64,000 nucleotides of DNA from Paucibacter aquatile (GTDB lineage Bacteria > Pseudomonadota > Gammaproteobacteria > Burkholderiales > Burkholderiaceae_C): assembly GCF_002885975.1 (NCBI RefSeq), contig NZ_POSP01000003.1, positions 682,001 to 746,000 of the forward strand. The letters are read 5' to 3'. The translations under genes were made by a program, and so were the position numbers. Under the pieces are notes generated by a model. It saw only the letters and a list, made by a program, of their open reading frames with translations, had not been told where the DNA came from and did not search any database. Every line of letters begins with the position of its first letter. The stretch's first letter is position 1. Positions 29,005 through 37,432 of the stretch are shown piece by piece.

Positions 29005-31023
29005 TCAGGGGCGCAGCGCGGCGGCCTGCGCCTGCAGCAGATGGAAACCCCGCACCAGGTCCACCAGGGTCTGGGCTTGGGCGTGCAGGCTCTCGGCCGC
29101 CGCGGCGCTCTCTTCCACCAGGGCGGCGTTCTGCTGCGTGCTGGCGTCCAGATCGGTGATGGCCGAGTTGACCTGACCCAGGCCGGCGCCCTGCTCGCGC
29201 GTGGCTTCATTGATCTCGGCCACGGCGGTGCTGACCCGGCCGATGCTGTGCACGATCTCACCCATGGAGCGCCCGGCGGTCTGCACCAGCTTCAGGCCGG
29301 CATCGACCCGCTCGCTGCTGCCGCTGATCAAGCCCTTGATCTCGCGCGCAGACTCGGCGCAATGTTGGGCCAGGCTGCGCACCTCCTTGGCCACCACGGC
29401 GAAGCCGCGGCCCTGCTCGCCGGCACGGGCGGCCTCGACGGCGGCATTGAGCGCCAGGATGTTGGTCTGGAAGGCGATCGCGTCGATGGTGCCGATGACC
29501 TCGCTGATCTTGCCGCTGGCGCGGCTGATGCCGTCCATGGTCTGCACCAGCTGCTCCATCACCTCGCCACCCTGCTGAGCAGCGGCATTGGCGCTGAGGG
29601 CCAGATCGCTGGCGACACCGGCGGACTCGGCCGTTTGCGTGACCGCCACGGTCAGCTGCTCGACCGAGCTGGCGATCTGCTGCAGGCTGCTGGCGCCGCT
29701 TTCGGTGCGGCTGGACAGGTCCTGGCTGCCGGCGGCGACTTGCGAGCTGGCGGTGGAAATGCCATCGGTGGCCAGGCGCACCGAGCCGATGGTGCGGGCC
29801 AGCTGCAAACGCATGCGCTCGACATTGCCGGCCAGCAGGCCCAGATCGTCATGGCGCAGGGTCTGCACCGGCTGGGACAGATCGCCCTCGGCCACGCGCA
29901 GCACGGCGGCATTGAGTGCGGCCAGCGGCTGGCCCACCCAGCGGCGCAGCAGCCCGTACAGGCCGGCCGCCAGAACCAGACTGGCCAGGCCCAGGGTCAG
30001 CCAGAGATGGCGCTGCACGCGCCAGTGCTCGCGCAAGGCCTCGGCATCCGAGACCTCGGCCAGCACCCACCAACCCGTGGCCTCGCTGCGCTGCCCCACC
30101 AGCCAGGTGTCTTTCTGCTTGGGGTTCAGCAAGGCCGGCGCCGGGCCGGCAAAACCGGCCGGCTTCTTGAACATCTCCTGCAGGAAACGATCGGCCTCAG
30201 GGCTCAGCTCGGCCACCGGCTTGCCGGCCTGGCTGGGGTGGGCGCGCAGCAGGGGCTGGCCCTTGGCGCCAGTCGGGTCCACCAGGTAGAGGCCGCCGGT
30301 TTCGAAGAGCTTGACCTCGCGCGTCATCTGCTCCAGCGAGCGCTGGAACTCCGAGGTGTCGAAGCCGACGAAGAGAATGCCCACCACCCGACCTGCGGCG
30401 TCCTTGACCGGCTGGTAGTGGTTCATGAAGGGGCGGCCGAAGAGCACGGCGCGGCCGACATAGGGCTGGCCCTGCATCAGCGTGGCATAGGCCGGGTGAT
30501 TGCTGCCCAGCAAAGTGCCAACGGCACGCTCGCCGTTCTCCTTCTTCAGCGAGGTGCTGATGCGCAGGAAGTCATCGCCCTGGCGCATAAAGATGGTGGC
30601 AGCGCCGCCGGAATTGCGGCTGAAACGGTCCACCGCCTCGAAATTGCCGGCCAGGCGGGTCTGCTCGAATTGCAGGTCACGGCCATCGGCACTGAGGCTG
30701 AAGCTGCCCTGGAACTCGCTGGCAAAGGTGTTGTAGAAACGCTCGACCATCAGCCGCGCGCTGTTGTCAAAAGCATCGGCCATTCGGGCCACCGAGGCCG
30801 CCTCGCTGGTGGCCAGCGCGGCGGCGCGCTCGCGTTCCACGCCGTTCGATTGCAGGCTCAGGCCCAGGGTGGTCAGGCCGATCAGCAGGGCCACACCGAG
30901 GCCGCCGATCCAGGCCACGCGGCGGGCCAGGGAGCTGGGGCGGCCGGCGCGCTGCGCGGCCGGCGTGGCCTGGGTGGAGCGTTGGGTGGAAGAAGAAACA
31001 GCTACAGCGGGGGAGGCAAACAT
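29005..31023 (-). CDS. Methyl-accepting chemotaxis protein with periplasmic Cache domain
   Basis: The 672-residue receptor has a first membrane helix near 33-57 (AWIGGLGVALLIGLTTLGL) and a second near 340-360 (LWLTLGLASLVLAAGLYGLL). The ~280-residue periplasmic part contains a Cache_3-like module (YVGRAVLFGRPFMNHYQPVK, VVGILFVGFDTSEF). A HAMP segment follows, then the signalling hairpin with IDAIAFQTNILALNAAVEAA and GEQGRGFAVVAKEVRSLAQ. The ligand is unknown; Cache_3 sensors often bind organic acids. No che genes are adjacent. A perfect FNR-type box lies about 460 bases upstream. Confidence 0.93.
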   Translation of the reverse strand: MFASPAVAVSSSTQRSTQATPAAQRAGRPSSLARRVAWIGGLGVALLIGLTTLGLSLQSNGVERERAAALATSEAASVARMADAFDNSARLMVERFYNTFASEFQGSFSLSADGRDLQFEQTRLAGNFEAVDRFSRNSGGAATIFMRQGDDFLRISTSLKKENGERAVGTLLGSNHPAYATLMQGQPYVGRAVLFGRPFMNHYQPVKDAAGRVVGILFVGFDTSEFQRSLEQMTREVKLFETGGLYLVDPTGAKGQPLLRAHPSQAGKPVAELSPEADRFLQEMFKKPAGFAGPAPALLNPKQKDTWLVGQRSEATGWWVLAEVSDAEALREHWRVQRHLWLTLGLASLVLAAGLYGLLRRWVGQPLAALNAAVLRVAEGDLSQPVQTLRHDDLGLLAGNVERMRLQLARTIGSVRLATDGISTASSQVAAGSQDLSSRTESGASSLQQIASSVEQLTVAVTQTAESAGVASDLALSANAAAQQGGEVMEQLVQTMDGISRASGKISEVIGTIDAIAFQTNILALNAAVEAARAGEQGRGFAVVAKEVRSLAQHCAESAREIKGLISGSSERVDAGLKLVQTAGRSMGEIVHSIGRVSTAVAEINEATREQGAGLGQVNSAITDLDASTQQNAALVEESAAAAESLHAQAQTLVDLVRGFHLLQAQAAALRP

Positions 31024-31607
31024 CGTCGGGGTCCAGGCGGTCGGTCGTCGTTGATTCGGTCATTCGCACAGCCATGCATGCCGCTGCTCAGCCATCGGAA
31101 GCTGAGGCCAAGAAACGGAATGAAGAACGGAAAAGGAATCGCGATCGCCAACAAGCAAGGTCTGCCCGGTCCATGAGAACGGGCAGAACGCGTCAGACGA
31201 TGAACACAGGCCTGAGATCGGGCGCACGCGGCGCCGGTGAAGGGCGAACTCGCGGGCAAGTTCGCAATCGAGACCGGGATGACCCCGTCCTCCTTGTCAG
31301 GCTGTGGCGGCCCCGCTGTCGTGGCGCGCGGAAGCAGTCTGATGGGTTGTGGCGCGGCCAGGCGTTCACCTTTCAGTGCCTCCGCGGTCGTAGACCGGAA
31401 GCTTTGCGACCCCGTTTTTCAATCGGGTGTGCCAACACCAGTTCTCGCCAGGCCTTGTGGGCCTCTGGTTCTGAACTGGTATTTGATTGTGATCAAGACT
31501 CGATCGCAAATCAAGGGAAAACCCTAGGTATCGCGACGCAACGAGACATCGTTCACGGCCGCGCCTTCCCGGCCTCGCCTCGCTGCTCTTCGCTGCACCG
31601 CCGCAGC
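31024..31607. other. Long untranslated region upstream of the chemoreceptor gene
   Basis: About 580 bases without a supported gene. Short frames on both strands have no recognisable product. It contains the FNR-type dyad at 31483-31496 in a locally AT-richer patch (31470-31530), so a promoter probably lies here and a long 5' leader for the chemoreceptor is possible. Confidence 0.45.
31483..31496. promoter_or_regulatory. Perfect FNR/ANR-type operator
   Basis: TTGAT-TGTG-ATCAA is an exact match to the FNR consensus dyad. It is in the intergenic region upstream of the minus-strand chemoreceptor gene and downstream of the retropepsin-like gene, so the chemoreceptor is the only plausible target. 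Confidence 0.55.
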
Positions 31608-32642
31608 TCAAGGCCGGTAGAGGCGGATCTCCGAGCGCTGGTAGTTCCAGACCGACACATAGGATTTGAGGAACTGATAGCCCAGACCCAGATGCGGGCC
31701 CTGGCCCGGCGCATCGCTGGCGTCCAGGGTCAGGTGCAGCTCCTGCAAGGGCGGCAGGGCCACACCCTGGATGCTGAGCCCGCTGAGACTGGCGCGCAGA
31801 TGCTGCGAGGGCTGGCCCAGCAGATAGCGCCCCGGCGTGACGCGCAGCAGCCCCTGGGCCTCCAGTTGCTCACGCAAGGCCGGGCTCAGGCGCAGGGAGC
31901 CCAGGTTGCCGGTGTCCACGGTGGCGCGCAGGCGCTGCCCGCCCAGCTGCACCTCCAGCTCCGGCATCTTGCCGTTCACCCCAGTGGGGCGAAATTTCAT
32001 GACCAGAAGCAATGCCGCGGCGGGATCCGGCCGGTACTGCGGCACCTCGTCCGCTTCCGGGTCCGCAGCCCCTGCCGCAGGCAGGGCAAAGAAATCCAGG
32101 ATCTGCTGCTGGTAATCCAGCGCGAACTCGTAGTCACGGCTGAAGCCATGGCCCAGCATGCCCAAAAAGCGTTCGCTGATGGCGGCCTCGAGAAAACTGA
32201 AGTCGGCATGCGGCAGCCCGGCCAGCGGCGCGAAGGCCAGCTCCCCCGCCAACACCAGATCGCGCAAGGGCGCGCGCTGCCGGTACAGCACCAGGGCCTG
32301 CCCGGAGGCGGCATGGCCGCGCGCCATGAACTGGTCCTTGGCCATGGGCAGCACATGGCGGTTGATGAACAAGGGGAACTCGGTGCCGGTGTCGAACATC
32401 AAGCGCCCGGCCCGCCTGCCGACCTTGGCGTCGATCAGGATGTAGCCATTGACCCGATGAAAGGGCAGGCTGAAACGCGCGCGCGGGGTGGCCAGCAAGG
32501 CCGACCCAGGCCCCGCCCCTGGCACCCCATTCGCGCCGGCTGAACCCCAGGGCAACGCCAGGGCTGCGGCGCTGGCGCCCCACTGCTTCAAACAGCGCCG
32601 GCGCGCGCCGCTCGTCAAAGACGGCGCGCGCTCCCGTTTCAA
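31608..32642 (-). CDS. Secreted retropepsin-like aspartic protease with two DTG motifs
   Basis: The protein has 344 residues, apparently starting at TTG 32642, which overlaps the upstream lipoprotein stop codon (TTGA), so translation is probably coupled. An N-terminal RRRCLKQWGASAAALALPWG stretch is a likely export signal. Two aspartic-protease motifs are present: LMFDTGTEFPLF (~80) and ATVDTGNLGSLRLS (~240). A single chain with two DTG lobes resembles a fused retropepsin dimer. The C-terminal LGYQFLKSYVSVWNYQRSEI matches the end of such folds. The substrate is unknown. Confidence 0.78.
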   Translation of the reverse strand: MKRERAPSLTSGARRRCLKQWGASAAALALPWGSAGANGVPGAGPGSALLATPRARFSLPFHRVNGYILIDAKVGRRAGRLMFDTGTEFPLFINRHVLPMAKDQFMARGHAASGQALVLYRQRAPLRDLVLAGELAFAPLAGLPHADFSFLEAAISERFLGMLGHGFSRDYEFALDYQQQILDFFALPAAGAADPEADEVPQYRPDPAAALLLVMKFRPTGVNGKMPELEVQLGGQRLRATVDTGNLGSLRLSPALREQLEAQGLLRVTPGRYLLGQPSQHLRASLSGLSIQGVALPPLQELHLTLDASDAPGQGPHLGLGYQFLKSYVSVWNYQRSEIRLYRP

Positions 32643-33136
32643 GAACCCACCTTGGCGGTCACCGCCTGGCGGGTCTTGGCGTCCTCGATCCAGACGGTCG
32701 AGCCCTGCTTCTTCAGCTCGCCGCGCACCACGTACTGGCCGTCAGGCTCGGGCTTGAAATCGACCACACCCTCGGTCGAATACCAGGTGCCCGCCATCTG
32801 GCTGGCCATGGCCTGAATCGGCGCTGCGGTGGCGTGGCTGGCCACCAGCTTGACCTTCATCGGCCGGGCCGGCAGCGCCCGGCTGGTGAACACCGTGGTC
32901 AGCGCAAAGCCCTTGCCCTGGCTGGCGCGGGCACTGTCGCCGATGGCGTTGTCGATGCGATTGCCTTCGATCTCGGCCAGCACAAACATCTGGGCCTTGG
33001 TGCCGTCCTCCAGCCGGCCGGAATCGGTCACGGTGGCGGTCGGGCCTTTGTAATCCGCTGGAATGGGCTGGTAGCTGGCGCAGCCGGCGAACATGGCCGA
33101 GACGGCCAGCAGCGCAAAAGTTGAACGCAAACGCAT
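32639..33136 (-). CDS. Hypothetical lipoprotein
   Basis: The ATG at 33136 follows GGGAGGA by a short space. The first 20 residues (MRLRSTFALLAVSAMFAGCA) form a lipoprotein signal with lipobox FAGC, so Cys19 should be lipidated. The remaining ~145 residues (KAQMFVLAEIEGNRIDNAIG, WYSTEGVVDFKPEPDGQYVV) resemble small beta-rich periplasmic lipoproteins of Burkholderiales without known function. It is the first gene of a two-gene operon with the aspartic protease and is divergent from the GMC fusion gene. Confidence 0.82.
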   Translation of the reverse strand: MRLRSTFALLAVSAMFAGCASYQPIPADYKGPTATVTDSGRLEDGTKAQMFVLAEIEGNRIDNAIGDSARASQGKGFALTTVFTSRALPARPMKVKLVASHATAAPIQAMASQMAGTWYSTEGVVDFKPEPDGQYVVRGELKKQGSTVWIEDAKTRQAVTAKVGS

Positions 33137-33328
33137 TGAAAAATCCTCCCTGTTTGGCCGGCGCATTCTGCGCGAATCCGAGCCCGGCCGACGGCGCATT
33201 CACTCAGGGTTTTCATGAGGTTCCCGGCCCCAGGCGAAGAGCAAGGCCTGGCCCGCTCCCACACTCGCAGGGCCACCCGCGTGCACCTCCCGTTATGCTG
33301 CGCGGCTGTTCACCGCGAGACTGTTTTC

Positions 33329-36300
33329 ATGATGTCCACTCCGACTTCAGACTCGAACACCCACCCGGCCGCCGGGGCGGCCCGTCCACGACGCGCCACC
33401 CGTGACATCTCCGTCGGTCTGGAGGTCTTGCTCGCCGAGATGGCGGACGGCGGGGCCCCGGCCAGCGAACCCTTCGATGTGCTCATCATCGGCAGCGGCT
33501 ACGGCGGTGCGGCGGCGGCCGAGTATGTGTCGCGCTGCGCGACGGCCGATTCCCCCGATCGGCCCATGCGCATCGCCGTGCTCGAGCGCGGCCAGGAGTA
33601 CCTGCCTGGCGCCTTCCCGCGCCGCATGGCCGATCTGCCCGGCCATGTGCGCTTCGCCACCGCGGGCAGCGCCGAGGTCAAGGGCTACCGCAAGGCCCTG
33701 TTCGACTTCCGCCTCGGGCCGGACATGTGCGTGGTTCTGGCCAATGGCCTGGGCGGCGGTTCGCTGATCAATGCCGGGGTGATGGAGCCGGCCCTGGCCT
33801 CGGTCTTCGAGGGTGAGCGCTGGCCGCAAGCCCTGCGCCGCGACCCCGGCCAGATGCAGGCCTGGTACGAGCAGGCCGGCCGCGCCCTGGGCAGCCTTGA
33901 TGCGCAAGGCCAGCCCAACACCATCGCCCGCCTAAGCGGCCACCGCCCGCGCCGGGCCGACTTCCTGGCCCAGTTGGGCGCCGAGGGCGCCGTGCCGACT
34001 CGCCAGGTGCCCATCACCGTGGCCCTGGAGGCCGCGCCGCGCAGCGCCGCCGGCCTGCCGCTGGAGCGCTGCATCGCCTGCGGTGACTGCGCCACCGGCT
34101 GCAACCAGGGCGCCAAGGAATCGCTGGACACCAATCTGCTGCGCCAGGCCCAGGCCCGTGGTGTGCGACTGGTGACGGGGGCCACGGTGCGCCATCTGGA
34201 GCGCAGCGCGGGCGATGAGCCCGTTTGGACCGTGCACCTGTCCCACACCGACGAAAAGCTGAACGCCCGAGAGCCACGCGATCTGCAGCTGCGCGCCCGG
34301 CATGTGGTGCTGGCGGCGGGCAGCCTGGGCTCGACCGAGATCCTGATGCGCTCGCGCGAGCAAGGCCTGACCCTGTCCGACCGGCTGGGCGAGCAGTTCA
34401 GCGGCAATGGCGATGTGCTGGCCTTGGCCGTCGATGCGCCCAGCGATCTGAACGCGCTGGCGGACGAAGACCAGACGCCCGCCCAGCGCGAGGTCGGCCC
34501 CACCATCACGGGCCTCATTGATGTGCGCGAGGCGGGCGGCTTTGTGATCGAGGACCTGGCCATCCCGGGGCCGATGCGCTGGGCCTTTGAAGAGAGCTTT
34601 GCCATGGCCGAGACCCTGCACGGCCTGGCCCGGCCGGACCGAAGCGAGCATGGCAGCAGCCTCAGCTTCGACGACCCCTATGCCATCCCGGTGGCGCGGC
34701 GCCCGCGCATGCTGCCAGTGGCCGTGATGGGCCTGGATGCGGCCATCGGCCGCCTGCACAGCCCGGCGCGCAAGCAGCAAGCCCCCGAGCCCGGCACCCT
34801 CGGCGTGCACTGGCCCGAAGCCCGGCAGGACCCCGCCGTTCAGGCCCGCCACGACTGGCTGAACCTGCGCCTCGCTCGCCACGGCGCGCGCCTGCTGGCC
34901 AACCCCATGTGGCGGCTGCTGCCGGCCGAGATGAGCTTTCTCATCAATGACCAGCGCGGCCCCATGCTGACCGTGCACCCGCTGGGCGGCTGCGCCATGG
35001 GCGACGAGGCCAGCCGCGGCGTGGTCAATGAATGGGGCCAGGTCTTCAGCGGCCGCTTCGGCGAGGCCGTGCACCCGGGCCTGGCCGTGCTGGACGGCGC
35101 CATCGTGCCGGCCGCCGTGGGCATCAACCCGGCCCTGACCATCACCGCTTTGAGCCTGCGCGCCCTGGCCAGCTTGCGCCAGCGCTGGGGATTGCTCGAG
35201 CGCGGCCCACGCCAAGCGCAAGACCTGGCCCCTCGGCCGGTCTACCGAGTAATCAAGCCCGAGCAGGCGCCGCACAGCCAGCCCACCCTGGCCGAGTTCC
35301 GCGAGCGCATGAGCGGCTATGTGCGCCTGCCCGGCGCGCCGGGCGGCGAGCTCAAGTATCTGGAGCTCACGTTTGTATTCGAACCGGTGGCCCTGCGGGA
35401 CTTGCTGCAGCCGGGGCCGCAGCGCCGCTTGCAGAGCGGGCCCGGGGGCCAGAGCCGGCTGCGCCTCTTCGACACCGCCGCCGACCCCGACTCGCCCGGC
35501 CGGCCCATGCTCGTCAGCGCCGACCCGCAGCGCCAGGGCCTCAAGCTCTGGATGCATGCCGAGCGTGAGGACCGCGATGCGCGCTGGCTGGCGCCGCTGG
35601 AGCAGGCACAGCTGCAAGTCTTCCACCGCGCCCGCAGCAGCCACCGCCAGCGCCGCTGCAGCGCACTGAAAGCCTGGTTCATGAATCGCGGCTGGCGCGA
35701 CAGCATGTTTGCCTTGATGGACAAGCTGCAGCAAAGCGAGGCGCCCAAACCCCGTTTCGGCCCTCGCCCCAAGGACTTTCTCGAGCGGGCCCGCAACGCC
35801 CTGGCCCTGGCCAGCCATGGCGGCCAGCTGCGCCTGATGGAGTACCACGTCCATCCCCAGCGGCCGGAGCCGGGTCAGGTCTTGCCCGCCTGGCTGCAGC
35901 CGCTTTATGCCCAGCCCCTGCACGGCGTGAAGCGCATCAGCTACACCCGTCGCTCCAACCCCTGGACCCAGCTCAGCCGCATGAGCCTGGAGGCGCCGCA
36001 GCTGCCAGGCCTGGACGGCGGCACGCCGCAGCTGGACCTGGATCTCTTCTACCTGGCCCGCCAAGGCCAGCCCCTGCTGCGCATCACCCAGCAGCAGGAC
36101 CTGGCCAGCGCCATGCGCGATGTCGGCTCCCTGCTCAGCTATGTGCTGCGCCTGCTGATCGGCGTGCACATCTGGAGCTTCCGCAAGCCCGACGCGGCGC
36201 CGCCGCGCCAGCCCCAGCGCCTGCCGGCCGAGGTGCCGGGCCTGCCGGCGCCCGAGATCTGCGAGCTGGCCGTGGGCCGGCGTGGCGAAGCCGGGCTCTC

Positions 36301-37432
36301 GCGCCAGCCGGTGCAGACACGCGAAGCAGACGATGACGACCAAGCCGTGCACCTGCGCTTGACCCGCTACCGCGCCAAAGCCGGCGGCCATGGCCAGCCG
36401 GTGCTGATGCTGCACGGCTACAGCGCCAGCGGCACGACCTTTGCGCACCACTCGGTGCAGCCGGGCCCAGCCCAGCTCTTGTGGGACGCCGGCTTCGACA
36501 TCTGGATCGCCGACATGCGCACCAGCGCCGGCATGCCCTCGGCCCGCCTGCCCTGGACCTTTGAGGAATGCGCGCTCAACGACATCCCGGTGGCGGTGGA
36601 CCATGTGCTGCGCGCCAGCGACAAGCCCCAGATCGACGTGCTGGCGCACTGCATGGGCTCGGTGATGCTGCACATGGCCTTGCTGCAGCCGCAAGCCCAG
36701 ACCTTCGAGCACTTCTACCCCCTGCGCCAAAAGCTGATGGCCGGCGGGCTGATCCGCCGGCTGGTGATCTCGCAGGTCACGCCCAAGATGATCTTCTCGC
36801 CCACCAACAGCTTGCGGGCGCATCTGATGCAGTACATCCGACCCTACCTGCCACTGGACGACTACAGCTTCCGCCCGAGCGAGCCGGCGGGCCTGACGGA
36901 CCAACTGATCGACCGTCTGTTGTCCAGCCTGCCCTACCCGGACAAGGAGTTCGACATCGAGAACCCGCCCTTCCCCAGCCTGCGCAAAACGCCGTGGACG
37001 GCCACCCGCCACCGCATGGACCTGCTCTACGGTCGCGACTTCGCCATCGGCAATGTCGACCAGCCGGTGTTCGATTTCATCGATGACCATTTCGGCCCGC
37101 TGAACATGGACACCGTGGCGCAAGCCATCAACTTCGCGCGCAGCAACGAGATCACCGACTGGAGCGGCGCCAGCCTCTACCTCGACGACATGGCCAAGAC
37201 CCTGGCCCAGCTGCAGCAGTTCCCGGTGCTGTCCATCCACGGCCAGGACAACGGCCTCTGCCAGGCCGAGAGCGCCGAGCTGACGGCCGATCTCTACGAG
37301 CAGGTGGCGCCGGGCCGCTACCGTTTCCGCGTGATCGCCGAGCATGGCCACCAGGACTGCCTGATCGGCCGCCACATCGAGCAGCGCGTTTTCCCCCACA
37401 TCATCGGCTTCCTGAAGGAGGGCTTGTCGTGA
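33329..37432 (+). CDS. GMC (cholesterol oxidase-like) oxidoreductase fused to alpha/beta hydrolase
   Basis: The start at ATG 33329 gives 1367 residues. Residues ~45-640 form a GMC flavoenzyme: VLIIGSGYGGAAAAEYVSR (FAD Rossmann), CIACGDCATGCNQGAKESLD (~248, typical of cholesterol-oxidase-like members), and C-terminal VHPLGGCAMGDEASRGVVN with LDGAIVPAAVGINPALTIT. Residues ~650-960 are a conserved-looking linker domain I cannot name. Residues ~1020-1365 are an alpha/beta hydrolase: VLMLHGYSASGTTFAHHSV, DVLAHCMGSVMLHMALL and a late His in AEHGHQDCLIGRH. The nucleophile elbow reads AHCMGS, placing Cys1108 where Ser is usual. The stop overlaps the PhoD-like gene (TGATG). It probably acts on sterol- or polyketide-like lipids, but the substrate is not shown. 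Confidence 0.88.
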   Translation: MMSTPTSDSNTHPAAGAARPRRATRDISVGLEVLLAEMADGGAPASEPFDVLIIGSGYGGAAAAEYVSRCATADSPDRPMRIAVLERGQEYLPGAFPRRMADLPGHVRFATAGSAEVKGYRKALFDFRLGPDMCVVLANGLGGGSLINAGVMEPALASVFEGERWPQALRRDPGQMQAWYEQAGRALGSLDAQGQPNTIARLSGHRPRRADFLAQLGAEGAVPTRQVPITVALEAAPRSAAGLPLERCIACGDCATGCNQGAKESLDTNLLRQAQARGVRLVTGATVRHLERSAGDEPVWTVHLSHTDEKLNAREPRDLQLRARHVVLAAGSLGSTEILMRSREQGLTLSDRLGEQFSGNGDVLALAVDAPSDLNALADEDQTPAQREVGPTITGLIDVREAGGFVIEDLAIPGPMRWAFEESFAMAETLHGLARPDRSEHGSSLSFDDPYAIPVARRPRMLPVAVMGLDAAIGRLHSPARKQQAPEPGTLGVHWPEARQDPAVQARHDWLNLRLARHGARLLANPMWRLLPAEMSFLINDQRGPMLTVHPLGGCAMGDEASRGVVNEWGQVFSGRFGEAVHPGLAVLDGAIVPAAVGINPALTITALSLRALASLRQRWGLLERGPRQAQDLAPRPVYRVIKPEQAPHSQPTLAEFRERMSGYVRLPGAPGGELKYLELTFVFEPVALRDLLQPGPQRRLQSGPGGQSRLRLFDTAADPDSPGRPMLVSADPQRQGLKLWMHAEREDRDARWLAPLEQAQLQVFHRARSSHRQRRCSALKAWFMNRGWRDSMFALMDKLQQSEAPKPRFGPRPKDFLERARNALALASHGGQLRLMEYHVHPQRPEPGQVLPAWLQPLYAQPLHGVKRISYTRRSNPWTQLSRMSLEAPQLPGLDGGTPQLDLDLFYLARQGQPLLRITQQQDLASAMRDVGSLLSYVLRLLIGVHIWSFRKPDAAPPRQPQRLPAEVPGLPAPEICELAVGRRGEAGLSRQPVQTREADDDDQAVHLRLTRYRAKAGGHGQPVLMLHGYSASGTTFAHHSVQPGPAQLLWDAGFDIWIADMRTSAGMPSARLPWTFEECALNDIPVAVDHVLRASDKPQIDVLAHCMGSVMLHMALLQPQAQTFEHFYPLRQKLMAGGLIRRLVISQVTPKMIFSPTNSLRAHLMQYIRPYLPLDDYSFRPSEPAGLTDQLIDRLLSSLPYPDKEFDIENPPFPSLRKTPWTATRHRMDLLYGRDFAIGNVDQPVFDFIDDHFGPLNMDTVAQAINFARSNEITDWSGASLYLDDMAKTLAQLQQFPVLSIHGQDNGLCQAESAELTADLYEQVAPGRYRFRVIAEHGHQDCLIGRHIEQRVFPHIIGFLKEGLS

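Noticed and set aside
33932..37399. 1155-codon open frame on the minus strand
   Set aside because: Antisense to the GMC-hydrolase fusion, whose motifs are unambiguous. The antisense product is His/Gln/Ala/Gly-rich and domainless.
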